From an uncultured bacterium (GTDB lineage: Bacteria; Patescibacteriota; Minisyncoccia; Phycocordibacterales; UBA2100), in assembly GCA_903854215.1 (NCBI GenBank), contig CAINVT010000058.1:1-59449 (forward strand): a DNA stretch of 59,449 bases, read 5' to 3'. Both the position numbers and the translations under genes were made by a program. Below the pieces are notes generated by a model. The model had not been told where the DNA came from. It made no database searches and worked only from the letters and a program-made list of their open reading frames with translations. This document shows, piece after piece, positions 7,058 through 17,009 of this stretch (position 1 is its first letter; every line of letters begins with the position of its first letter).

Positions 7058-9846
7058 AGTTTTGTTCCCACCAATACCTTCAACTCCTCAATCATACCAA
7101 GAATTTGAGTGCCTTGGGCCGGTGTGATCTGTTCTACCTTCATCAGCAACTTCGGCTTCGACTTGGTAACTTCGTTCTCAACATACGTTTCGATCAGATT
7201 CAACTTGCGCAAAACCCGCGTCTTCACTACGTCTTTTGTATTGGTGTCTTTCAGATCTCCATCATCATTGTTCCATTGCGTGCTCTTACCAATGAGATAG
7301 CTGGCATTCATGATCTTCGCCTCGAGTTGGATCTTCACCAAGAGCCCGAGATCCATGCCAAGAATATCCGTGAACATCAGCTTCGCATATGCGGCAGGAT
7401 CGGTAAGCTGCGCAGATGATGATATCGTCATGTCGGTCTTGCCATCACCATTCTCATCGACCACGAGCGATGTCGCTGTAGGGTTTGTACTATTGAGACT
7501 TATGGCAACCGTGCTCGAAGCAGTGACCGGAATCCCACTGAAGGTTACCGGTATCGTCGCTACCCCACCGGAGACCGGCGTGACCTCGAAGGTGAACGTC
7601 CCTGTGTCGGTGCCATGCAGTTTGACATTGTAAACGCCGTTTGCAGGCAGCCCGATGTATTGTCCTTCTCCATATCGTTGGTAGTAACTTCCGGGAATCT
7701 GCTCTTCGACATACAGGTCGTCTGATTGCGGATTAGGATTTGGTGCCAGTCCGGTGTGATTGCCTTGGGCATCATAGACATCAAGCGACACCGGCGAGAG
7801 GACGCGGAGACGTAAGCTTTTGGTTAGCGAAGTAGGAGTAGGTTCCACCGAAGTTACATATAATGATGATAGTTGTGGAGAAGACGAAGCTATCAGTTGA
7901 CTGAATAGATCTTCAAAAATTTGTGTTTCCGTGATATTCGCGTGATTAAAGTTTGTGTGTTTATCATTGTTAATTTTATTTACATTTATGTAGTAAGTTT
8001 GCCACGCCGTCGTCGCCACCTGGCTTGGGATTACGACAGTCCCATCTCCATCTTCAGTCATATTTACAATGTGACGTGGATCTACCACTGTCTCACATGA
8101 TCCATTTTGACATTGCGCGTGAGCCACTTCAGAGTATGTGACTTCAGACGGCGTATCGATTCCCCATCCGGCAATCTGTATTACTTGCACTCCGACAGGC
8201 GGTACCCACGAATCTAGATTCGCATGAAGTGTAGCTGCGCTCGTCAGAAGTTTTGACGAAAGCACATCAGGTGTTTCTGTATCGAGGAATACTGGTTTCT
8301 TGCGTCCACCAGCACCGGTAATGAAGCTGGCAAGTTGTGTTGAATTTGTGATGGTCGGTGTGGATATCCCGGCAGTCGATTTGAGTGTCGGGGCGTTAGA
8401 GAGGTCAACAACGGGCGTCGCAACCTTTGTAAAGTATGCTGCGGATGGCAAGAGATCGTACGCGTCGGGCATATTCTCGGCAAGTCCGCGCGCAGTAGAA
8501 AGCGACGCCATAAATCCTTTCGACTCGGGAATATCCTGAAAATCTCCATGCAGCATTGACGCTATTGCTTTCGGCGTACCGGTCTGCGGCACGTCGACGA
8601 AGATTATTTTGTCGACAAGATTGGATTGGCCTTCGGATTGCAATTTTATCATGAGAGCCTTCGTGATGAGGCCTCCATTGGAATGTGCGACAATCGTCAC
8701 CTTGCCGGTTTTCGATGTCTTTGCGAGCAATATGAGTTCCTGATCGAGATAATGTGTCCCATCATCGTACTGTGTGCCCTTATTAACTACGTCGTCCGGA
8801 CTCATACGCCAGTCATAGGGAAATACGAGGTAATCACTAATCGAACTGCTCACCTTGAGACCCGCAAGCTGCGCCAGAAATGATTTGTAAATATTGTCTG
8901 CGTAATAGGTGTACCCCGCGATAATAGGCGCGCCTTCTGTATCAATCGCTGCATTCGTCTTTGTATAAATGTGGTTGATACTCGCACCACTACTATCAAG
9001 GTACAAGGATTTTACATCGGCCTGATTACTTAAAAAACCTGGTTCCCAAAGTTGGTGTTCCGTACTGCCAGTCAATGTGTACAAACGGCTCGATTCGACA
9101 CCAGGAATAAACAAGACATTCGATTCGCAATTCTTCGAACACGACGCGGTCGCTGCGCCGGCGACATAGTTGAATGAGATTTGTGAAATCCAAGTGATCG
9201 GGAAATTCATGTTTGGGTCATAGGGATCGGCGAACCAGTGCGCGATATCCGCATCGGTGGTCGGGCGGTCGATGCCGGTATCCGTAATCGGATCGTAGAT
9301 ACCGATCGTCGTCGGGAAGTATCCGGCGACAATCGTATAGGTATCTGAAGGGGTGGAAGCGTTGCCGAATGCCGGCAAATTGAATGTGACATGATTCGTC
9401 GTTACTTGCTTAATCGGGGCGGGAGCATCCACCACGGAATAATTCCCCCCTGATACCGCATCACCTCCTTCCAAATTTCCGTAGGTACCGCGGAATATTC
9501 CGTAGAATCCCTGCGTACCTGATGGCTGGCTGTTCGCCGGCTTGAGAATCGTAACGTCCCAATCACCGTTAATGGAATTGAGATCTGCACCATTGACGGT
9601 GACTAGCGGAGTAACGAATGTATCATTAACGGTGACACCGGCATGACTCGCAGAGAGCCATGGTTTTGGAGCAAGGATAATATCTGCATATGTTTTAGTG
9701 GTAGGTACGAACAAACAGAAAAGCACAACGAGCGACGCGGCGACAAAAGCCGCCGCGTCTGCTCCGCGCACATTTGAAATCGAAATGCCTGACCCCAAAG
9801 CATTTACATCTACGCTTGACCCCAGAGCGTTGTTCATATGTGACAC
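7054..9846 (-). CDS. Secreted LCAT/PGAP1-like alpha/beta-hydrolase with extra C-terminal domains
   Basis: VLFIPGVESSRLY, FPYDWRMS, and nucleophile elbow VAHSNGGLITKALM; N-terminal signal/TM segment. Confidence 0.75.
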   Translation of the reverse strand: MSHMNNALGSSVDVNALGSGISISNVRGADAAAFVAASLVVLFCLFVPTTKTYADIILAPKPWLSASHAGVTVNDTFVTPLVTVNGADLNSINGDWDVTILKPANSQPSGTQGFYGIFRGTYGNLEGGDAVSGGNYSVVDAPAPIKQVTTNHVTFNLPAFGNASTPSDTYTIVAGYFPTTIGIYDPITDTGIDRPTTDADIAHWFADPYDPNMNFPITWISQISFNYVAGAATASCSKNCESNVLFIPGVESSRLYTLTGSTEHQLWEPGFLSNQADVKSLYLDSSGASINHIYTKTNAAIDTEGAPIIAGYTYYADNIYKSFLAQLAGLKVSSSISDYLVFPYDWRMSPDDVVNKGTQYDDGTHYLDQELILLAKTSKTGKVTIVAHSNGGLITKALMIKLQSEGQSNLVDKIIFVDVPQTGTPKAIASMLHGDFQDIPESKGFMASLSTARGLAENMPDAYDLLPSAAYFTKVATPVVDLSNAPTLKSTAGISTPTITNSTQLASFITGAGGRKKPVFLDTETPDVLSSKLLTSAATLHANLDSWVPPVGVQVIQIAGWGIDTPSEVTYSEVAHAQCQNGSCETVVDPRHIVNMTEDGDGTVVIPSQVATTAWQTYYINVNKINNDKHTNFNHANITETQIFEDLFSQLIASSSPQLSSLYVTSVEPTPTSLTKSLRLRVLSPVSLDVYDAQGNHTGLAPNPNPQSDDLYVEEQIPGSYYQRYGEGQYIGLPANGVYNVKLHGTDTGTFTFEVTPVSGGVATIPVTFSGIPVTASSTVAISLNSTNPTATSLVVDENGDGKTDMTISSSAQLTDPAAYAKLMFTDILGMDLGLLVKIQLEAKIMNASYLIGKSTQWNNDDGDLKDTNTKDVVKTRVLRKLNLIETYVENEVTKSKPKLLMKVEQITPAQGTQILGMIEELKVLVGTKL

Positions 9847-9895
9847 GGATTATGCCACCAACGAAACCGCCCTCAAGAGGTTATCCACAAAAGTT

Positions 9896-10723
9896 ACCAA
9901 GCTCAGAGCTTGGTGATTTCTGTGGATAACTACAAAGCTCTGAGCTTTGTATATTCGGCATGTTTTTCGTGGACACGATGCGTTTCGGATTTGATGAGTT
10001 CATCGAGATCATCTTGTGCGTCAAAAAAATCGGGCAGCTCGTCGGCAAGGATGGCGCGTTCGGGACGTTCGTCGATATGGTCTTTGAAGCTCGAAAATCG
10101 ATATTCAGACAAGAATAGGCGCGCTTTCCTCGCGCAACGAATCCCCTTGTCTTTCCAATCGGATTGCAGAAGATCAAGCGGATTGAGATGCACGTAGGCG
10201 AACAGGTACCGAAAATACGATTCAGTGTCGATACGTTTGGATTGATATCTCCCCTGGAAAAGCGTGCCCGAGTGGTCATAGCGTGCATTGAAATACATCG
10301 AGTACGCACCGCAGATCTTTTGGAGAAATTGCTGGATCCCGTTGTCAGTTTTGGAACGCAAGACGAGATGAAAATGATTGGGCATCAGCGTGTACGCCAA
10401 AATGTCGACCAATGATTTTTCGCTATATTCGTGTTTGAAAATTTCCGCAAAACCCCTGCCCTTGAATCGTTTGGCGGAATATTTTGAGAGGACGTCCCGC
10501 ATCACCACGTGATCGCGTGTGTTGTACAGATAGAGCAGGAGTAGGAATCGCTCGCGATCTTCATCAGAAGTGAATATGTCATGCTTATGAGCACCGCGAT
10601 TGTAGACGTGGTAATTTTCTCCTTCAGCAAGCATCTGACCCCTAAGATACATCGGAAGATTGTAATCCTACAAAGCTCAGAGCTTTGTAGTTATCCACAG
10701 AAATTACCAAGCTCTGAGCTTGG
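9896..10723. mobile_element. REPtron-like element: RAYT gene flanked by inverted twin-palindrome units
   Basis: Left ACCAAGCTCAGAGCTTGGT-GATTTCTGTGGATAAC-TACAAAGCTCTGAGCTTTGTA (9896-9951); right end (10669-10723) is its near-perfect inverted copy. Confidence 0.85.
9930..10652 (-). CDS. REP-associated tyrosine transposase (RAYT, Y1/IS200-like HUH family)
   Basis: YHVYNRGAHKHDIFTSDEDRERFL, MPNHFHLVLR (HUH motif), SMYFNARYDHSGTLFQGRYQSKRI, YLFAYVHLNPL. Confidence 0.92.
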   Translation of the reverse strand: MYLRGQMLAEGENYHVYNRGAHKHDIFTSDEDRERFLLLLYLYNTRDHVVMRDVLSKYSAKRFKGRGFAEIFKHEYSEKSLVDILAYTLMPNHFHLVLRSKTDNGIQQFLQKICGAYSMYFNARYDHSGTLFQGRYQSKRIDTESYFRYLFAYVHLNPLDLLQSDWKDKGIRCARKARLFLSEYRFSSFKDHIDERPERAILADELPDFFDAQDDLDELIKSETHRVHEKHAEYTKLRAL

Positions 10724-10734
10724 CGTGTGGGGAG

Positions 10735-11466
10735 CTATTGGTATTTGGCGAGATCGGCTTTGAGTTCTGCTGCGTTGGGGTTGGCAGCGAGACCTTGTTT
10801 GAGCAGTGCGATGATCGTGGTCGTCGACTGCGGATATTGATTGGTATAGAGCGAAAACAAATCTTGATAGAGATACACCTGTGTCGGATTGTTCGCGATT
10901 GCAGCCTTGTATGCGGCGGCAGCTTGCGGATACTTATGGAGATAATTCGTATAGAGATCGGCTAGGTTGGCATTCGAGACGACATTGCTTGGATACAGCG
11001 CGAGCGCGTACTGCCAATCGGCAGCAGCGCCCGCATAATCCCCCGCTTCTTTTCGAGCATCGCCGAGTGTGATCCATGCATTGAAATTCTTGCTGTCACT
11101 TTTGAGCACAGCCTGAGCCTGTGTGAACTGCGTTTGTATCGATGACTGCAGATCGGTCGAGATTCCAGAAGTAAAAACGAGCGCCGCTTTGAAGTCGGGT
11201 GCCGCCGGTGCGTTGCCGGCAGATACGACGTGGATCGTGTAGCCCGCGTTCGAGGATGCGGACGTAACAGAGATTGATGCCGCCGGTGAAGCCGATGTCT
11301 TGACGGTCGTCGAAGTCGCACTCGTGGTGGTACTTGTAGCGGTATTCGAAGGAGTGCCCGGAGACGCCGGTTGCTTCGAGAAGTAATACGCGATACCGAT
11401 GAGTATGATCGCGACAATAATAATACCTCCGATGATCTGGTTACGTTTGTCCTGTCGTGGTTCCAT
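10735..11466 (-). CDS. Membrane-anchored TPR-repeat protein
   Basis: N-terminal TM (IIGGIIIVAIILIGIAYYF), Ser/Thr linker, TPR-like repeats. Confidence 0.75.
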   Translation of the reverse strand: MEPRQDKRNQIIGGIIIVAIILIGIAYYFSKQPASPGTPSNTATSTTTSATSTTVKTSASPAASISVTSASSNAGYTIHVVSAGNAPAAPDFKAALVFTSGISTDLQSSIQTQFTQAQAVLKSDSKNFNAWITLGDARKEAGDYAGAAADWQYALALYPSNVVSNANLADLYTNYLHKYPQAAAAYKAAIANNPTQVYLYQDLFSLYTNQYPQSTTTIIALLKQGLAANPNAAELKADLAKYQ

Positions 11467-11509
11467 ATGTCCCCAGAATACCACAGCTCGGGCATCGGGC
11501 AAAAGCGGC

Positions 11510-13093
11510 TTACGAAACCGTATTGCCAGTGCGTTTTTCTTCGTGATAATCCTCTTCGGAATTGATCGACCAGAGGGCCGACTTGTCGGTGCGACCGGCA
11601 ATGATATTGTCGACCGCCATCATGGCGGCGAGCATCGAATGATCTTGATTGTTGTATCGATGCATGCCGTTACGACCGATGAGAAAGAGATTTTCGAACT
11701 GATTGAAATGATCGCGTACGACAGAGAGTCGATCGTATGTACCGGTGTAACTCGGATACGCTTTCGGCTGCCGAATCACGACGCCGCCGATCACCGTACG
11801 ATCACGTAGCAATCCGATCTTCGCAAGTTCTTCACCGGCGAATGCGACAAGATCCTCGTCACGCATATTCCATAATGCATCACCTTCCGCACAAAAATAT
11901 TCGAGTCCGACCCAACCGCGTGATTGATCGGCAAGCAATTGCGGACTCCAATTGTTGAAAAATTGCACACGACCTACGTTGACCCCCGGTTCATGCACGT
12001 ACATCCATGTATCAAGAAATGGTGATCTGTCCGCTTCAACGAGCGGCGCATCAAGCAAAAGTCCGACCGTCAAAAAATCACGATATTGCAGGCCACCCGC
12101 AACGTCTTCGACTTCGGCCGGCAGATGACCGTTGAAAATCTGTGCCAAAAGACGCACGTCGGTCGTCGAAAAAACATAATCCGCATCGATGATCTCCGTC
12201 CCCGCTTTTGTCTGTACCTGCACGCTTGTAACGCGTGAACCCGCGCTTTCTATACCGACGACTGACTCACCCATGCGCACCTCGCCACCCTTTGATTGCA
12301 CCTGATCAGCGACACGTTCCCACAATTGGCCTGGTCCGTAAACAGGATATAAAAACTGTTCGATCAAGGATGTCTCGACGGATTTTCCCGCAAGTGGTCC
12401 GGCATGCAACAGCTTCTTGATCGCATGTGCGATCGCACCGCTCACCGAAAGACTCTTGATACGCTGCGCGCCCCACTCGGCCGAAAGTTCTCGACACGGA
12501 ACGCCCCAGACTTTTTCTGTATACGATTTGAAGAACGTCTTGTAGAGCTCAGTACCGAATCGATTGATGAAAAAATCTTCGAGCGTCGTCTCCGGCTTGC
12601 GTGGAAAAAGTCGCGACCACATGTACGTCCATCCGATCTTCACGACCTTCACGGGTCCCAGTTTGGAAAGCGTATCGAACGATAATTCAACGGGATACGC
12701 GAAAAGTTTGCCGCCGTAGAGAATGCGCGTCTTGCGCGGACGTACACGCAGGACGTTCTCACCGTCTGCCGACGATGCCATACGCATACCGTCCGTGAGC
12801 GCGCGCGTCGTGCGTTGATACGTGATATCGGTGCTTTTGTCGAGATCCAATTCGACCGGCAAGATCTCGCTCCACCATTTCATCACGCGATCCGACTTCG
12901 AGAAAAATCGATGGCCGCCGAGATCAATGCGATTGCCGTTCCATTTGACCGTACGCGAAATACCGCCGACGTATTCAGCATCTCGCTCGATCACGATCGG
13001 CTTGATATCGGTCCGCGTCAATAATTCATATGCTGCGGTAAGTCCCGCCGGCCCCGCACCGATAATGACTGCGATCTTTTTCTTTTCATTCAT
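11510..13093 (-). CDS. FAD-dependent amine-oxidase/UDP-galactopyranose mutase-like oxidoreductase
   Basis: [18 protein letters not shown]...[28 protein letters not shown]-terminal [21 protein letters not shown]. Confidence 0.85.
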   Translation of the reverse strand: MNEKKKIAVIIGAGPAGLTAAYELLTRTDIKPIVIERDAEYVGGISRTVKWNGNRIDLGGHRFFSKSDRVMKWWSEILPVELDLDKSTDITYQRTTRALTDGMRMASSADGENVLRVRPRKTRILYGGKLFAYPVELSFDTLSKLGPVKVVKIGWTYMWSRLFPRKPETTLEDFFINRFGTELYKTFFKSYTEKVWGVPCRELSAEWGAQRIKSLSVSGAIAHAIKKLLHAGPLAGKSVETSLIEQFLYPVYGPGQLWERVADQVQSKGGEVRMGESVVGIESAGSRVTSVQVQTKAGTEIIDADYVFSTTDVRLLAQIFNGHLPAEVEDVAGGLQYRDFLTVGLLLDAPLVEADRSPFLDTWMYVHEPGVNVGRVQFFNNWSPQLLADQSRGWVGLEYFCAEGDALWNMRDEDLVAFAGEELAKIGLLRDRTVIGGVVIRQPKAYPSYTGTYDRLSVVRDHFNQFENLFLIGRNGMHRYNNQDHSMLAAMMAVDNIIAGRTDKSALWSINSEEDYHEEKRTGNTVS

Positions 13094-13137
13094 AGAAATA
13101 TGATCAACGACAGTGCGGCAATCGTAGCATAAAAGTT

Positions 13138-13167
13138 GAAGGTCGGCTTTTGCGCCGACCTTCTGTT
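13138..13167. terminator. Hairpin GAAGGTCGGC-ttttgc-GCCGACCTTC
   Basis: 10-bp perfect arms between two minus-strand genes. Confidence 0.6.
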
Positions 13168-13196
13168 CGTGTTCGCATTCATTCGCATTCACGAGC

Positions 13197-13721
13197 CTAG
13201 AGTTTTCCGTTCTCGCGTCGCACAGCCGTTTTTTCCAGAAACCATTGACGCCAGCCAAGCACATCAACGATGGGAAAAACGACGTCAAGAATAAGGTCAG
13301 TCATCAATTCCTGCGGTCGCGGAATACCGAAGATGACGCGATGACTGACATTCTTCTCATTCCGCGTCAGCCACCAGACACGCGGGAAATGCGATAGTGA
13401 TGAAACAACGACGAGTTGGGCATTATTCTCGCGCACTCTGTTCAGAGCAGCTTCGATTTGGCCGATCGTCTCGAACCCTTCTGGAATGACGATCGTATTT
13501 TGACCGCCGAGTTTTCCAAGCGCTTCACGTTGAAAATCGCGCTCGAAAAATCCAGGCTCTTCAAAACCGCTCACGACCAGCAGTGCGCACTGTGCACTAC
13601 CGGCCCAACGTTGGATTAGTACGGCGGCTTCGCACGCGCGATACCAGTCCTGCCATCGAAGCGGACCGATACGACCCACGGGGTTCGGGCTTTTCATCAA
13701 TGGAAGAACAAAAGTGTACAC
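13197..13721 (-). CDS. YdcF/DUF218-like protein, GTG start with GGGAGGAG SD
   Basis: [11 protein letters not shown]...[40 protein letters not shown]. Confidence 0.55.
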   Translation of the reverse strand: MYTFVLPLMKSPNPVGRIGPLRWQDWYRACEAAVLIQRWAGSAQCALLVVSGFEEPGFFERDFQREALGKLGGQNTIVIPEGFETIGQIEAALNRVRENNAQLVVVSSLSHFPRVWWLTRNEKNVSHRVIFGIPRPQELMTDLILDVVFPIVDVLGWRQWFLEKTAVRRENGKL

Positions 13722-13794
13722 CTCTACTCCTCCCTAAAAGACTGTCGGACTTCGTATACTATGACATTTTGATACAAAAAAGCAAGTGTTAGCA

Positions 13795-15270
13795 CTATCG
13801 CGGCGGACGCGTGCGCTTCGTCCGTCGAATTAACATATCCGTGAATGCTGAAACACCGGTAATCGCGAGGATGAAAAGATACGGCTCCGCGGGGATGCGG
13901 TAGCGCGCGAGAGAAACGGGGCCGGTGAGCAGTGCGAAGTACGCGACGAGTCCGGTAAATAACAGCATATAAAAGAGTTCGCCCCGCCGAATGATGAGCG
14001 CAGAAAGCGCGCCGAGGCATACGATGAACCAGAACGCGACTTCGAGTAAGATCGGCATGATCGTCCCAAGGCGAGCAAGCCGATCGCGAATGGTGCCGGA
14101 GGTACGTATTTGTGCGAGTACTGTCGAAGGCGGCACAAGATAGCTGCTGTTATCGCGTTCCTGCATCACCATCTGTTCATATGCCGCAACGCTGCTGTCG
14201 GCGAAAAATGGGATCGTATTGATCACATGAAAATAGGCGTACGAGAACGGATGCTGGAGGATCAGATCCTCCGCAAGCCTTCCTTGCTGATTCGTTTGAT
14301 CACCGCCCGGCGGTGTCAGCTGTGCGAGGCCTGCAGCTATCATTTTGTCGACTTGTGCGTATGCAGGATCAGCCCACGCGATTCGTACCGCAGCAATCGC
14401 CGAGATGTGCTCACCATTTGCATTCATCAAGCGCCACGCAAGAAAGTCACGCACATTGTACTCGAGAAGATTACTTGCTCCCACATGCGCGATCTCGATC
14501 GCGCCAAAATCTCGATCATTACGGATCACCCACGGCGTGACGACGAGGAGAACTGCGACAATATAAACGCACAGCGGAAGGATCATCGTTTTCCATTGCT
14601 TCATGGTGTTCACTGCGAAGATACCGCCGGGGCGGAAAAGATACATGATCGGTAGGATCGGGATCAAAAATTCGCCGATCGGCCGAATGAGGACCGCAAC
14701 GCCCATGAGAACTCCGACGAACGCCCAACGTATGATCTCGCGACCACGACTGCGCAGTTCGAAGAAAAACATCAAATAGACGCACATGACGATGAGTGAA
14801 CTGAAAATGCCGTCGGTGATGATCGTCGTGTTGCCGATGATGACCGAAGGGTCGAGCATGTACAGCAATGCGGGCACGAGTGCGAGCGCGGGTTGCACGA
14901 AACGTTGCGCCATCACATAGACCAAGATCGACGCGACAAGCGCGAGCATTGTTTGGATGACGACCGCGAGTACGAACCCTCCGCTTATCGCTTTCACGCC
15001 AGCAAGAAAGAGCGCATAGCCCGGCGGCCATTGCCGCTCCGGCGAGAGGTCAGGACTGTATGAAAAGACACCGTGTGCGAGGATGTTGTCGGCCATGAGC
15101 GCGTAACTTTGTGAATCCCCTTTCACGATAGGATACGGCGCCGACTGCGGATTGTGTACGGCACTGTGCGCGAGATACGCGTACGAGGATGCGTAGGTAC
15201 CTATGAGGATGATCGTCAGAATGAGAAGCCGATTCTGCTCTGATTGCAGCGCACCTCGAAACAAGTTCAT
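13795..15270 (-). CDS. GT39/ArnT-like membrane glycosyltransferase
   Basis: Multi-TM protein with VKGDSQSYALMADNILAHGVFSYSPD...RQWPPGYALFLAGV. Confidence 0.8.
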   Translation of the reverse strand: MNLFRGALQSEQNRLLILTIILIGTYASSYAYLAHSAVHNPQSAPYPIVKGDSQSYALMADNILAHGVFSYSPDLSPERQWPPGYALFLAGVKAISGGFVLAVVIQTMLALVASILVYVMAQRFVQPALALVPALLYMLDPSVIIGNTTIITDGIFSSLIVMCVYLMFFFELRSRGREIIRWAFVGVLMGVAVLIRPIGEFLIPILPIMYLFRPGGIFAVNTMKQWKTMILPLCVYIVAVLLVVTPWVIRNDRDFGAIEIAHVGASNLLEYNVRDFLAWRLMNANGEHISAIAAVRIAWADPAYAQVDKMIAAGLAQLTPPGGDQTNQQGRLAEDLILQHPFSYAYFHVINTIPFFADSSVAAYEQMVMQERDNSSYLVPPSTVLAQIRTSGTIRDRLARLGTIMPILLEVAFWFIVCLGALSALIIRRGELFYMLLFTGLVAYFALLTGPVSLARYRIPAEPYLFILAITGVSAFTDMLIRRTKRTRPPR

Positions 15271-15271
15271 A

Positions 15272-16114
15272 TCAGACGCGATTGTGGTCGTCTTCGAGTC
15301 GAACGATGTCGTTCTCGTCAAAATCACCGAGCGCGATCTCGACGACGATACCACCTTTTTTCGATTCGAGTCGGTGCACCGCCTTCACATCCACATTGAT
15401 CACCTCACCTCTTTTCATCGAGATCAGGCGCGGTGTACCGTCTTTGTCATGGACAGTCGCTACTGCATCCCCCTCCACGAGCATCCAATGTTCCTGTCGG
15501 TGATGATGATATTGCAAACTCAAACGCTGCTTCGGACTGATATAGATCGTTTTTAATTTCCATCCCTCACCCGCATCCCATCCATAAAATTCTCCCCACG
15601 GACGTACCGATCGGACGAAGTTGCGCGCCGCATCGCGAATCATCCATGACGACGATTGGACCTTGCCACCCCTTCCGATATTGTAGACAACTTTGATGCC
15701 CAACTTTTTGCAAAGTTCTACTTCGGGTATCGGATCACCACTCGGCTTACGATCGCCGCCATTGGCAAAGATTGCAGGTTTGAGTTTGGCGAGTTCGCGC
15801 GAGACACTTCGATCAGGATCATCTTTCTTGTGCGAAGTCAGCACAACCTTATCGACGAACGGAAAACTCTTGATGATCTCGGCGCGCTCTTTCTCTTGCA
15901 TGAATACATGTCCCTTCTTGGAACGAAGCCAATTATCATTGTTAATGACAACGACAAGCTTGTCGCCCAGCTTGTGTGCCGCTTCAAACATCCGCACGTG
16001 CCCGATATGTATCGGATCAAAACCGCCCGAAACCATGACCCACTGCTCCGCGCGAGGTTTCGCCGCGTTTGCCTTCTTCATATTCTTTCCTTTTTTCGCA
16101 TGTGTGATGGCCAT
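15272..16114 (-). CDS. Cytidylyltransferase-like domain fused to a mannose-6-phosphate isomerase type cupin
   Basis: GGFDPIHIGHVRMFEAAHKLGDKLVVVINND plus SLQYHHHRQEHWMLVEGDA...RGEVINVDVKAVHRLE. Confidence 0.8.
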   Translation of the reverse strand: MAITHAKKGKNMKKANAAKPRAEQWVMVSGGFDPIHIGHVRMFEAAHKLGDKLVVVINNDNWLRSKKGHVFMQEKERAEIIKSFPFVDKVVLTSHKKDDPDRSVSRELAKLKPAIFANGGDRKPSGDPIPEVELCKKLGIKVVYNIGRGGKVQSSSWMIRDAARNFVRSVRPWGEFYGWDAGEGWKLKTIYISPKQRLSLQYHHHRQEHWMLVEGDAVATVHDKDGTPRLISMKRGEVINVDVKAVHRLESKKGGIVVEIALGDFDENDIVRLEDDHNRV

Positions 16115-16140
16115 ACTTCTTTTATCGTTACGTGCGAATA

Positions 16141-16175
16141 GTCTAGCAAGCCCGACATGAACGCGCTAGGATGAA
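16141..16175. repeat. Direct repeat copy 1 flanking the NYN gene
   Basis: GTCTAGCAAGCccgacatgAACGCGCTAGGATGAA. Confidence 0.7.
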
Positions 16176-16253
16176 AGTACATCAGACGGTTAAGGGATTT
16201 TGTGTATTTTGCATACAGCATTGTGAACATATAATTGCTATATAATTGCCAAA

Positions 16254-16886
16254 ATGAAAACTTTTGCTTTTATTGATGCGTCCAACCTCTTTTATGGCGG
16301 CCAGAAATCGCTCGGCTGGAGCATCGATTATGCAAAGCTCCGAGACTATTTGAAAGAAAAATATGGCATTGAGCGAGCGTACTTTTTCGGCGGTGTTGAA
16401 ATATATCGGTATCCGTTTGATTATCTTGCGTACGAGTCAGTGCCCATCCGACAGCTTGAGCATTACATTCTCGATTTGATACAGAAAGAAGGCACACGAA
16501 TGACTGAGGCACAACTCGTTCTTTTCGATCGGCACCTGAAGCGCATTCGTTTCTATCGCAAACTGGAGTCATTCGGCTACACACTCATTTTGAAACCAGT
16601 CAAGACATATACAGACGAGGATGGCAACCCGCGTCGCAAAGCAAATTGCGATGTCGACATGGCTTTCTATCTTATGCGCGAACGCGACGACTTCGAACGT
16701 GCGCTGATACTTTCTGGCGATGGCGATTTCCTGCCCGTACTAAAATTCCTCAAAAAGAACGGTAAGCAGGTTGTCGTACTCGCGCGTAGCCCGCGCACCG
16801 CAAAAGAAATAAAGCAGTTCGCAGGGAACAACTTCAGGGATTTTGAGTACCTGCGCGAATTACTCAAACGCGATGATGAGGGGTGA
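16254..16886 (+). CDS. NYN-domain (LabA/DUF88-like) putative RNase
   Basis: FAFIDASNLFYGG...KANCDVDMAFYLM...ALILSGDGDFLPVLKFLKKNGKQVVVLA. Confidence 0.9.
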   Translation: MKTFAFIDASNLFYGGQKSLGWSIDYAKLRDYLKEKYGIERAYFFGGVEIYRYPFDYLAYESVPIRQLEHYILDLIQKEGTRMTEAQLVLFDRHLKRIRFYRKLESFGYTLILKPVKTYTDEDGNPRRKANCDVDMAFYLMRERDDFERALILSGDGDFLPVLKFLKKNGKQVVVLARSPRTAKEIKQFAGNNFRDFEYLRELLKRDDEG

Positions 16887-16890
16887 AAAC

Positions 16891-16915
16891 AGCGAGCGGC
16901 ACCCATGTAGGATGC
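16891..16915. terminator. Hairpin downstream of the NYN gene
   Basis: GAGCGGCA-cccatgtagga-TGCCGCTC. Confidence 0.5.
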
Positions 16916-16974
16916 CGCTCAAGTCTGGTACCAGTTATGATAGATGATCGGCGCAAAAAGTCAATGACAAGTCA

Positions 16975-17009
16975 GTCTAGCAAGCAAGGCAGCAACGCGC
17001 TAGGATGAA
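16975..17009. repeat. Direct repeat copy 2 flanking the NYN gene
   Basis: GTCTAGCAAGCaaggcagcAACGCGCTAGGATGAA. Confidence 0.7.

Noticed and set aside
9896-10723. Classical IS with DDE transposase and target-site duplication
   Set aside because: Protein is HUH/Y1-type with MPNHFHLV motif; no DDE signature and no clear target duplication.
13138-13167. GAAGGTCGGC hairpin as another RAYT-derived REP
   Set aside because: Shares only AAGGTCGG with the family and sits where a terminator is expected; treated as terminator.
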